Below the pieces are notes generated by a model. The model saw only the letters and a program-made list of their open reading frames with translations. It was not told the origin of the DNA and did no database searches. 54,408 nucleotides of DNA from NCBI GenBank assembly GCA_021295715.1, contig JAGWBV010000004.1:1-54408 (forward strand). The letters are read 5' to 3'. Positions 40,834-48,342 of this stretch are shown in pieces (the stretch's first letter is position 1; every line of letters begins with the position of its first letter). The translations under genes were made by a program, and so were the position numbers. The DNA is from Candidatus Poribacteria bacterium. Lineage in GTDB: Bacteria > Poribacteria > WGA-4E > WGA-3G.

Positions 40834-41550
40834 ATGAGATGTATTTTTGTGGGGATCGAATATGCCGGAAAATCAACATTGGTAGACCTGATGACCAGCT
40901 ATTACCAACACCGGAAATTGAGGGTTCACGTTGACGATCACTTTACCATTCCGGATTCAACGCTCAGCCCGGAATCGAGAGCGGCGTATATACATTTTCC
41001 AGACGATGTGAAGGAACGGATGCAGCGGATGCAGCTTCAGTATCACGTTGAAGTCATAAAAAACTATCCGAACACCCTCATCGCGGGATGGCATATTGAG
41101 GAATTGGTTTACTCGTCCTTCTATGGCGATGATCCAGAAAGCACATACTACTCGAAGTATCACATCAATGCGCAACGCGGCTATGAAACACAAGTGATTG
41201 AAGCACGGTTGCCGGATGTCGTGATGATCCACGTCACTGCCAGTGATGACGCGATTAAGGAACGAATGGCAACAGACCCACACGAATATCAGATTATCAA
41301 GGAAGCCGACATCCCAACGCTTAACCATCTTTTTCAGGAGGAGATTGACAAATCTCTGTTTACCCAGAGTGGGCGTAAGATTGTGTTGGATACAACAGAT
41401 AAAACACCGACCGAATCGCTCGATGAACTGCTTCTACTTTCCGAACCCTTGATTACGTTCGGTGAGCTTGCTGTTCGTGCAATGGATGTGCCAGATTCCG
41501 ATTATCAGGTGCAGTATGAAAACGGTGTTCGGAAGATAATACCGGGATAG
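40834..41550 (+). CDS. P-loop nucleotide/thymidylate-kinase-like protein
   Basis: A 238-residue protein that opens with a P-loop GIEYAGKST (7-15) as in deoxynucleoside and thymidylate kinases, followed by a helix, then VHVDDHFTIP. A DVVMIHVTASDDAIKERMATDP segment corresponds to the LID region seen in such kinases, where Arg contacts phosphates. The C-terminal 60 residues have no match I recognise. The substrate could be a nucleotide, a sugar or another small molecule. It has its own promoter and a GCGAGG ribosome site. It faces a Gfo/Idh gene across a short terminator-like hairpin. Confidence 0.65.
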   Translation: MRCIFVGIEYAGKSTLVDLMTSYYQHRKLRVHVDDHFTIPDSTLSPESRAAYIHFPDDVKERMQRMQLQYHVEVIKNYPNTLIAGWHIEELVYSSFYGDDPESTYYSKYHINAQRGYETQVIEARLPDVVMIHVTASDDAIKERMATDPHEYQIIKEADIPTLNHLFQEEIDKSLFTQSGRKIVLDTTDKTPTESLDELLLLSEPLITFGELAVRAMDVPDSDYQVQYENGVRKIIPG

Positions 41551-41555
41551 GAAAA

Positions 41556-41576
41556 GACGGGGTGAGTAACCCCGCC
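41556..41576. terminator. Hairpin between convergent genes
   Basis: GACGGGGT and ACCCCGCC form a stem of seven pairs with one mismatch around a 5-nt loop, 5 bp after the kinase stop and 15 bp from the end of the facing gene. It could stop both transcripts. It belongs to the GG..CC REP-like hairpins seen at 14912, 15135 and 27341. Confidence 0.45.
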
Positions 41577-41591
41577 ATAAGGGTTATAGAG

Positions 41592-42665
41592 TTATCTGCT
41601 CAAAGGATGCTCGCGGTTTGCGATTGGGAAGGGGACGCGTCCTCCTGACAGTTGAGACTCGTAGGCACCGAGGATCATTTCCAAGGCAGCAACAGCGTCT
41701 GCTGCCGCGGAGATCGGTTTTCGGTCGTTCTCAATCGCATCAATCAGATCGCGAATCGCGAGTTCATTGCCGCTGGAGAAAGGTGTTTGGTCTAAGTCAA
41801 TTGCCTCCCACTCCTGATCCGGATTTGAAGGGAGCAGAACTGGATACGGATAAACCATGAGTCGGTTTGCGACATCACCGCGGAGCGAGAAAATCCCTTC
41901 GCTGCCGACGATTTCCATGCCGTATCTGCCAGAACCAGCCTGATCTCTCCGAGATTCAAAAAAGCCAGAGACACCGTTTTTGAAAGAAAAGTAACTGTTG
42001 ATGGAATCACCGGCGACGGGTCCAACAGGTTCTGTGGGTTCGTGGTCGTCGCCGTATGCAATCTCCTTGCCGTTCGTTGTGACATGAGACTGCATCCATG
42101 CGACATCACCGACGAAGAAACGCATCATGTTAAAAATGTGGGTGCCGAGAACAATCATATCCTCACCACCCCCGCGATGGTCCTGCTTGCCGCTGGCATG
42201 AATGGCTTGGATGGTGCCGATTTTCCCATCGTCGAGCATCTGTTTGATTGCATGTGTCGCCGGAAGATAGACCGCCTGATGCGCCACAGCGACCTTTAGC
42301 CCGCGTGCTTCTGCTGTCTCAACGATTATATCTCCATCGGCGAGCGTACTCGTCATCGGCTTCTCGCTATAGACGCTGCATCCCGCCTCAAGGCACGCAG
42401 TTGTCATAGCAACGTGCTCCGAGGTCCAACGCGGACAGACGCTCACAATATCAAGATCCTCTTTCTCAAGCATTTCTCGGTAATCGGCGTAACTGCGTAA
42501 GGCACCTGCTTCTGCTGCTGCCTTTTCTCTACCCTCTTCGTTCGGATCAGAGACAGCGATAAATTCGACGTTCTCTATATTTTTATATGGGGTATGGAGT
42601 CCATGTCCGAAGTTGCCGGCACCGGTATGACCGATTGCTGCTGCACGATACGTTTTTTGACTCAT
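41592..42665 (-). CDS. Gfo/Idh/MocA family oxidoreductase
   Basis: A 357-residue NAD(P)-dependent dehydrogenase; start at MSQKTYRAAAIG (42665) behind GGAGAG, not the upstream codon at 42713. The Rossmann motif is AAIGHTGAGNFG. The catalytic EKP motif appears as SEKPMTS (about 90-96), and the C-terminal alpha/beta domain follows. By family it oxidises or reduces a sugar, inositol or related compound; the substrate is unknown. It is preceded by a D-2-hydroxyacid dehydrogenase gene 25 bp away on the same strand, which suggests a small catabolic operon. Confidence 0.9.
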   Translation of the reverse strand: MSQKTYRAAAIGHTGAGNFGHGLHTPYKNIENVEFIAVSDPNEEGREKAAAEAGALRSYADYREMLEKEDLDIVSVCPRWTSEHVAMTTACLEAGCSVYSEKPMTSTLADGDIIVETAEARGLKVAVAHQAVYLPATHAIKQMLDDGKIGTIQAIHASGKQDHRGGGEDMIVLGTHIFNMMRFFVGDVAWMQSHVTTNGKEIAYGDDHEPTEPVGPVAGDSINSYFSFKNGVSGFFESRRDQAGSGRYGMEIVGSEGIFSLRGDVANRLMVYPYPVLLPSNPDQEWEAIDLDQTPFSSGNELAIRDLIDAIENDRKPISAAADAVAALEMILGAYESQLSGGRVPFPIANREHPLSR

Positions 42666-42690
42666 TTTCTCTCCATTTCTGTGTTGTGAT

Positions 42691-43638
42691 TTAGTATCCC
42701 TTCTGCTTGTCAACGACGTTGACTAAGGGATCACCCTTTACGTAACGATGTAGATTGTCAATAAAGAGTTGCATGGCACGTCTCCGAATGTGCTGCGAGG
42801 CACCTGCGCTATGTGAGGTCAGAATGACATTCTGCTGTTCCCACAGTGGGTTATCCGGTGGACACGGTTCTGTATACGTTACGTCCAATCCCGCCCCCGC
42901 TAATTTCCCGCTCCGAAGTGCGGTTACCAACGCCGTTTCGTCAACAACTTTTCCACGACTGACATTCACGAGGTAACTCGCATCAGGCATCTGATTAAAT
43001 TGCGCATCTGATAGGAGTTTATGTGTTTCAGGGGTACTCGGACAGCATACCATGAGGACGTCGGACTTCGCCAAGAACTCCATCAACCCATCCAAACGAA
43101 AGAATTCTGATATGGTATCAGGTTTGTCGATTGGCTCTACGTCAGCGGCAATGACATTAAATTCAAACACCTGTGCGCGTGCCGCGATTGCTCGTCCGAT
43201 GCCACCCAACCCGAGTATGCCCATTGTCATTCCCGCCAGTTCGATGCATGGAACACGTTCCCAATGTTTCGTCTTCATAAATTCCAATTGATCGGGAATC
43301 CGACGGGTGATGGATAAAAGGAGCGCAAAGGCGTGCTCCGCAATCTGTGTGCCATACAAGCCTCGACAGTTGGTGAGTGTAACATCACTCGCCTTGAAAG
43401 CAGGATACATAAATCCTTCAACCCCAGCATGCGGTTGGTGCACCCAACGCAATGCCGTTGCTTCTGGCATAGCATCTTCGCTAACGTGTCCAAACAAAAT
43501 ACCAACATCGGCGATGTGGTCACGCAAAGACGCACCGCGTGGTAAAAAGTGCACCTCAACCCCTGGGGGAACATCCGATAGCATTCCCTCAATTTCGGGT
43601 GCTTGCCGACTGCCAATCAAAACCTTCGTATTATCCAT
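42691..43638 (-). CDS. D-2-hydroxyacid dehydrogenase
   Basis: A 315-residue protein; start at MDNTKVLIGSR (43638) behind GGAGAG. NAD-binding motif GILGLGGIGRAIAAR lies at about 146-160. The catalytic Arg is in LVNVSRGKVVDE, the Glu in the TYTEPCPPDNPLW region, and the His in LTSHSAGAS, where most relatives have TPHxAG. The enzyme should reduce a 2-keto acid to a D-2-hydroxy acid or the reverse. It lies upstream of the Gfo/Idh gene and downstream of the pterin dehydratase gene on the same strand. The substrate is not readable. Confidence 0.88.
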   Translation of the reverse strand: MDNTKVLIGSRQAPEIEGMLSDVPPGVEVHFLPRGASLRDHIADVGILFGHVSEDAMPEATALRWVHQPHAGVEGFMYPAFKASDVTLTNCRGLYGTQIAEHAFALLLSITRRIPDQLEFMKTKHWERVPCIELAGMTMGILGLGGIGRAIAARAQVFEFNVIAADVEPIDKPDTISEFFRLDGLMEFLAKSDVLMVCCPSTPETHKLLSDAQFNQMPDASYLVNVSRGKVVDETALVTALRSGKLAGAGLDVTYTEPCPPDNPLWEQQNVILTSHSAGASQHIRRRAMQLFIDNLHRYVKGDPLVNVVDKQKGY

Positions 43639-43684
43639 ACGTCTCTCCAATGCCGGTTATGTCATCTACCTATAGAAAACCGGA

Positions 43685-43972
43685 TTAACCGCGAATCGAA
43701 TCTGCGTGCTTTGCCCACTGAAAATCGAGGTCACTGATGCCACCCGCATCGTGGGTCATTAGGTCAATCGTCACACGGTTATAGACATTGAACCATTCAG
43801 GGTGGTGGTTCATGGATTCGGCGATTAAGGCGAGTTGTGCCATGAAACCGAACGCTGTAACAAAGGTATCAAACTGGAATTCCTTGTGTAACTTACCGTC
43901 TTCTACCGTCCAACCGTTGAGTTGTCCCAAGTTTTTCTGAATTTCAGCGTCTGAGAGTTTTTTCGCTGCCAT
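43685..43972 (-). CDS. phhB: Pterin-4a-carbinolamine dehydratase
   Basis: A 95-residue protein with the full family pattern: [20 protein letters not shown] at the start, then a [22 protein letters not shown] segment holding the active-site His pair and Trp, then [15 protein letters not shown]. It dehydrates 4a-hydroxy-tetrahydropterin to recycle the cofactor of aromatic amino acid hydroxylases, but no such hydroxylase is in the window. In many bacteria it is a stand-alone gene. The start has GAGGAG 8 nt upstream. Confidence 0.92.
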   Translation of the reverse strand: MAAKKLSDAEIQKNLGQLNGWTVEDGKLHKEFQFDTFVTAFGFMAQLALIAESMNHHPEWFNVYNRVTIDLMTHDAGGISDLDFQWAKHADSIRG

Positions 43973-44091
43973 TGAACGTTCTCCTCAAGATGTGATATGT
44001 GTTGGAATCCTGAAAACCATTTCGCTATGTCCAAATCGTGCCCCTTTTCAAAGCAGACAAATTGCCCGATATAGGCATAAGCCAAGTGGCA

Positions 44092-44121
44092 TTGACCGAA
44101 ATTGTAGTGGAAAATTATAAT
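44092..44121 (+). promoter_or_regulatory. Promoter of the repeat-protein / selenoprotein / SDR operon
   Basis: TTGACC (44092-44097), 18 nt, TATAAT (44116-44121). The start codon of the first gene lies 109 nt on, behind AGGAGG. I see no structure of note in the leader. Confidence 0.65.
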
Positions 44122-44230
44122 AAATGCAAGTTAAAATAGTAACAGAGGTTTTCACCACAGCACTCATAACTTTCTGGCGCGCTTTACGACTTTATGTTTT
44201 CACTCATTCGGCTTTATACAGGAGGAACCA

Positions 44231-45460
44231 ATGCCAGGCGCAACCACCCTTTATTTTCCAGAAGTAGGACCCGAATGGCAAGACTGGGTCCAGGTCACAA
44301 ACGTGGGGACTGAAGATACCCGTGTGACCGGAATCGCGAGGCATGCCAACAACGGGCAACCCACGTGGTCTGCGGAAAAAACAATTAGTTCCTTCGAGTC
44401 CTGGATACCCCCCGTTGACGAGATTAAAACGAACTCCTCAATGCAGTTCACCGCCGACCAACCGATTGTAGCAGAACGACACATGCACAAGGACACAAAT
44501 GTGCTGGATTTCATCGGCGCAGCTCCAGAATACGGAACAGTCGGCCAGCGGCTCTTCTTCCCAGAATTGGTCTCCGGTGCTCATGATTGGTTTCGGGTTC
44601 TAAACGTCGGTGAGGCAGACGCGCACGTCAACATCACCGTCAGAAACAGGAACGGCGATGTCCTCAGACAGCGCCATCATGTCATCAAGCCACTCTGCTG
44701 TTGGGATCTCAACGAAGGTGTGATGGGGAACGTTACCGGCACAGTCGAGATGCAAAGTTCACAGCCGATTGTCGGTGAACGCCATCTCCACTACCAAGGC
44801 GGTAAAACAAGTGTCGGACAATTTGGACAAGTGATTTCGGATGCACCTCGGACGCTCTTTTTGCCAGAAGTCGGTCCCGCATGGCAAGATTGGGTTGTCA
44901 TCGTCAACGTTGGAAGAGAAGATGCAGAAGTAACGATGATTGCCCGGAAAGATGACGACGCACGATCAACATGGACAAAAAAACGCGATCGACTGAGACC
45001 TTTTGAGTGCTGGACACCGCCCATAGACGATATTAAAGTAAACTCCTCCGTAGAAGTGCGCAGCAATCAGCCGGTTGTCGCGGAACGACACATGCATAGT
45101 GGAACAGCCATTATCGATTTACCGGGCGCATCGGTGGAGGGTGGACAGATTGGTATTCGGCTTTTTTTCCCTGAAATCGCAGGGGGTGCTTGGGATTGGT
45201 TCCGATTCCTTAACGTCGGGGAAGCAGATGCCTTTGTCAATGTCATCGTCCGTAATCGTGAGGGACATATTCGTCGGCAAGTGCATCGTCAAATTAAACC
45301 ACTCTGCTGCGTAGATATGGATGAGGAGGCAATGGGGAAAGTGCGCGGCACCGTCGAAGTGCAAAGCACACAACCGATTGTCGGTGAAAGACACCTCCAT
45401 TACCAAACCGGACACAAAGGCGCGGTTGTTGGTGAATACGGCGTTGTGATTGGAGAATAA
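44231..45460 (+). CDS. Four-module beta-repeat protein of unknown function
   Basis: A 409-residue protein built as A-B-A'-B'. Module A (about 5-100 and 207-305) reads LYFPEVGPEWQDWVQVTNVG or its close variant and ends AERHMH. Module B (about 102-205 and 307-409) reads RLFFPE..., DWFR, LNVGEADA, then KPLCC and ends VGERHLHYQ. The halves are highly similar, which points to recent internal duplication. There is no signal peptide, membrane helix or enzyme motif I recognise; the pattern suggests beta-sandwich domains that bind something. The Cys pairs in module B are conserved in both copies. It heads an operon with the AhpD-like selenoprotein gene, whose ATG comes 2 bp after its stop. Confidence 0.75.
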   Translation: MPGATTLYFPEVGPEWQDWVQVTNVGTEDTRVTGIARHANNGQPTWSAEKTISSFESWIPPVDEIKTNSSMQFTADQPIVAERHMHKDTNVLDFIGAAPEYGTVGQRLFFPELVSGAHDWFRVLNVGEADAHVNITVRNRNGDVLRQRHHVIKPLCCWDLNEGVMGNVTGTVEMQSSQPIVGERHLHYQGGKTSVGQFGQVISDAPRTLFLPEVGPAWQDWVVIVNVGREDAEVTMIARKDDDARSTWTKKRDRLRPFECWTPPIDDIKVNSSVEVRSNQPVVAERHMHSGTAIIDLPGASVEGGQIGIRLFFPEIAGGAWDWFRFLNVGEADAFVNVIVRNREGHIRRQVHRQIKPLCCVDMDEEAMGKVRGTVEVQSTQPIVGERHLHYQTGHKGAVVGEYGVVIGE

Positions 45461-45462
45461 AT

Positions 45463-46032
45463 ATGGCATGGATTCAAACCGTAGATGAGGCAGATGCCAC
45501 CGGGATCGTGAAAGAGGAATACGACGCAGCGATTGCGCGGGCGGGTCAACTTTACAATATCGTCATACTTTTCAGTGCCCGACCGAAAAGTATGCGTGCT
45601 TTCGTTGAGCTCTACAAAGTCGTGATGCACGACCCGGACTGCCCATTGAGTCGGATGCAACGGGAAATGATCGCCACCGTCGTCTCAAAAGTGAACGAAT
45701 GCCACTACTGAATAATAGCACACGCCGATGAATTGCGGGAACAATTCACAGACGAACAGATTACACAGATTGTAACGGATTTTCAGACGGCTGATATTGA
45801 CGAAACCACAAAAGCGATGCTTGAATTTGCCGTCAAAGTAACGAATGCAGCACCGACTGTTACACAAGCAGACTTGGAACGCCTGCGTAGTTACGGACTC
45901 ACTGACGAGGCACTCTTCGCTATTGTGGAGGTCGTCGGGTTTTTCTGTTACGTCAACAGGATAGCGGATGCGTTCGGAATTGAATTAGACGATTTTCTGG
46001 AAGGGAGAAATTTTGATGAATCTAACGGATAA
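45463..46032 (+). CDS. AhpD-like peroxidase-related selenoprotein (CxxU), UGA read as selenocysteine
   Basis: Read through the TGA at 45709-45711, the frame gives 189 residues that fit the peroxidase-related/carboxymuconolactone decarboxylase (AhpD-like) family from end to end: LSRMQREMIATVVSKVNE, then C80-H-Y-U83-I-I-A-H87, then the AMLEFAVKVT and VVGFFCYVNRIADAFG helices. The family active site is CxxC with a His four residues on; here the second Cys is TGA. A stem-loop of bacterial SECIS type starts 18 nt after it. Downstream residues stay conserved and no frameshift is needed. AhpD-like enzymes reduce peroxides or partner disulfides. The gene sits between a repeat-protein gene and an SDR gene whose start overlaps its end. 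Confidence 0.85.
45709..45748 (+). promoter_or_regulatory. Candidate bacterial SECIS element
   Basis: After the TGA at 45709-45711, TGAATTG (45729-45735) pairs perfectly with CAATTCA (45742-45748) around the loop CGGGAA (45736-45741). The apical loop begins 25 nt after the TGA, the stem has 7 bp, and a G is among the first two loop bases; all three match the published description of bacterial SECIS elements, which SelB binds to deliver selenocysteinyl-tRNA. Confidence 0.75.
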
Positions 46033-46762
46033 AATTGCGATTGTGACAGGCGCGGGACAGGGTATCGGCAAAGCGATTGCCATCAGACTCGCAAACGCTG
46101 GGGCAGATGTCGGTATCATGGATTTAAATATGGCAGCCGCTGAAGCGGTAGCACAGGAAATTGAGGCTACTGGACGCAAAGCATTACCCGTTCAGGCAGA
46201 TGTATCACAATCTACTGATGTCAATGCCGCTGTGGAAAAAGTGATTTCCACCTTTAGTCGTGTTGACATTCTCGTCAACAATGCCGGCATTGCGGGACGG
46301 ACACTGCCATTAACCGACTTAGAAGAATCGGATTGGGATGCCGTGATGGGTGTAAATCTCACAGGCGTTTTTCTCTGCTGCAAAGCAGTCATTCGTCCGA
46401 TGATTGCGCAGGATTACGGGAGGATTGTGAACATTGCCTCAATTGCTGGCAAGGAGGGCAATCCGACGCTCATCCCGTATTCGGTGTCTAAGGCGGGGGT
46501 CATCTGCCTGACAAAAGCACTGGCGAAAGAGGTAACCGACTATAACATCCGTGTGAACGCCGTATCCCCCGCGGTGATCCAAACACCGATATTGGAAGGC
46601 ATGGCGCAATCGACGATTGACTATATGGTGGGTAAAATTCCGTTGGGACGTGTCGGGAAACCGGAAGAAGTTGCGGCTGTGGTGAATTTCTTGGCTTCAG
46701 ATGAGGCGAGTTTCGTGACAGGGCAATGCTACGATGTCAGCGGTGGAAGAGCGACGTATTAG
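46016..46762 (+). CDS. Short-chain dehydrogenase/reductase
   Basis: A 248-residue classical SDR. NAD(P)-binding motif TGAGQGIG (about 11-18), NNAG at about 88-91, catalytic Ser in IVNIASIAG and the YxxxK as YSVSK (about 155-159). Its last residues SFVTGQCYDVSGG are typical of FabG-like members. The start is the ATG at 46016, behind GGGAG and inside the end of the selenoprotein gene (17-bp overlap), so translation is coupled. It oxidises an alcohol or reduces a ketone with NAD(P); the substrate is unknown. Confidence 0.93.
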   Translation: MNLTDKIAIVTGAGQGIGKAIAIRLANAGADVGIMDLNMAAAEAVAQEIEATGRKALPVQADVSQSTDVNAAVEKVISTFSRVDILVNNAGIAGRTLPLTDLEESDWDAVMGVNLTGVFLCCKAVIRPMIAQDYGRIVNIASIAGKEGNPTLIPYSVSKAGVICLTKALAKEVTDYNIRVNAVSPAVIQTPILEGMAQSTIDYMVGKIPLGRVGKPEEVAAVVNFLASDEASFVTGQCYDVSGGRATY

Positions 46763-46830
46763 GTAGCAGTCAGCTGTCTGTATTCCGATGAATCAAGGAA
46801 GAGCGCGGCCGGGAGATCGATCCTACAGAA

Positions 46831-46856
46831 AGAGGCGGAGTTTTACCTCCGCCTCT
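46831..46856. terminator. Bidirectional hairpin between SDR and PQQ genes
   Basis: A perfect 10-bp stem AGAGGCGGAG/CTCCGCCTCT with a 6-nt loop TTTTAC lies between two convergent genes. It has no long T-tract in either direction, but its position suits a shared terminator. The preceding TCCTACAGAAAGAGG resembles TCCTACAGAGAGGG inside the 14912-15161 element. Confidence 0.55.
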
Positions 46857-46887
46857 AACTTATAGTCTCTCAATTGAAAAATCGTTT

Positions 46888-48240
46888 CTATTCTGCGATA
46901 CAGTAGAGATACTGACCGCCGCGGAGGAATAACTCCGAACCCACAACTGCAGGTGAAGCGTTGAAGCTATCGTCCAACGTGTTTTCCGCTATGATTGTAA
47001 ATTCGGGACCGTGCTGGAGAACGTTCACGGTTCCGTTCCGTCCGGTGATGTAAACGCGATCCGATGCCCCAACAATCGAAGCGTAGACCCCAGAAACACC
47101 CTGTAACCGTTTCGGACCGTAGTGCGCCTCACCAGTTTTAACATTGAAAGCAGTGAGGATACCGTCGTTGCTTTTCAAGAAATAGAGTATATCACCATAG
47201 AGGAGTGGCGACGGAACATAAGGGGTATCCCGACCGTGTTCCCACACAATTGCCCCTGAACTGCTAATATCACCCATTGCTTTTGCAAGATGGACTGCCT
47301 TCAAGTCACTGCCTCGGAAACCACTCATCAGATAAACGAACCCGTCAGCAGCGACAGGTGAAGGAATACTATTCGCAGTCAACCCATCGCCTTCCCACAA
47401 AAGTTCACCCGTTTCCAAATCGTAACTACGGACACGATTTGTCCCTGCGGTAACCACTTGATATTTCCCATCCTGTTCAACGACAATCGGTGAAAACCAA
47501 GTTGTTCTTTCATTGCGGTCGGTCTTCCATAACACATCCCCTGTCCGCTTGTCAAGCGCGGTAATAAAGGAATCACCCTCATGGTCCTGAACAATAACGA
47601 GTGTGTTACCGTGAAGAACAGGTGAACTCCCTTCTCCGAAGGTATTGCGTTTATACATCGTGCCAACATCTTTTTCCCATTTCACATTGCCCATCATATC
47701 CACACAGTAAAGCCCGCGCGAACCGAAATAAGCATAGATGAACTCACCATCGGTGACCGGAGAGTTTGAAGCGAAAGTGGCATCTTGATGCGTGCCTTCA
47801 TGGGGATTTAACTCTCGCAGCGTTTTCTGCCAGAGGATACTCCCATCATTTCGATTGATGGCGATAAGATTAAACTTGTAGGCGTTTTCAACTGCCCCTC
47901 GTCCACGCCTTTGGTTAAAGAAACCGCTGAACGGGTTGTCATCGCCTGATTCCTCGGCTTCTGCTTTCGACGCTTCCCCCTTAATTGCGGTTTGGATGAA
48001 AATTTTGTCTTCCCAAACAATTGGCGCGGCATGTCCTATGCCGGGGATAGCGACTTTCCAACGGATGTTTTCAGTTTCACTCCATGTCGTGGGTGGACTG
48101 GCTTCAACTGCGACACCAGTTGCGTGAGGTCCGCGCCAGTGGTGCCAGTTCTTCTCGAAACCGATTGGCTGTGACGCGCTCGCTGCGATCACCGTCAAAG
48201 TAAGGGTAAACACTGTTAGAATTGCGATTCTCTTTATCAT
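46888..48240 (-). CDS. Secreted PQQ-like beta-propeller protein
   Basis: A 450-residue exported protein; start at MIKRIAILTVFTLTL (48240) behind AGAGGA, so the signal peptide is about 23 residues (ending ASASQ). Then comes WHHWRGPHATGVAVEASPPTTWSETENIRWKVAIPG, the standard opening of the PQQ-binding-like propellers common in planctomycete-like genomes, and several blades with the W-x(n)-G-x-L/I pattern (GSILWQKTL, GDVLWKTD, GELLWEG). Such propellers often lack PQQ and bind partners or sugars outside the cytoplasm. It lies behind the M16 protease gene on the same strand with a 102-bp gap. Confidence 0.85.
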   Translation of the reverse strand: MIKRIAILTVFTLTLTVIAASASQPIGFEKNWHHWRGPHATGVAVEASPPTTWSETENIRWKVAIPGIGHAAPIVWEDKIFIQTAIKGEASKAEAEESGDDNPFSGFFNQRRGRGAVENAYKFNLIAINRNDGSILWQKTLRELNPHEGTHQDATFASNSPVTDGEFIYAYFGSRGLYCVDMMGNVKWEKDVGTMYKRNTFGEGSSPVLHGNTLVIVQDHEGDSFITALDKRTGDVLWKTDRNERTTWFSPIVVEQDGKYQVVTAGTNRVRSYDLETGELLWEGDGLTANSIPSPVAADGFVYLMSGFRGSDLKAVHLAKAMGDISSSGAIVWEHGRDTPYVPSPLLYGDILYFLKSNDGILTAFNVKTGEAHYGPKRLQGVSGVYASIVGASDRVYITGRNGTVNVLQHGPEFTIIAENTLDDSFNASPAVVGSELFLRGGQYLYCIAE

Positions 48241-48342
48241 CTTGATTCCTCTCATGTTTATTGTAAAAATGGGTTACTAAATTGCTATACTTAAGGGTGA
48301 TTCATTACACCTTGCAGACGCTCCGCCACGCCTGTAACTAAA

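Noticed and set aside
45733-46032. A separate 99-residue frame after the TGA in the AhpD-like gene
   Set aside because: Its only start is a TTG without a ribosome site, it omits the conserved IIAH segment, and it is in the same frame as the upstream part. Read-through as selenocysteine explains it better.
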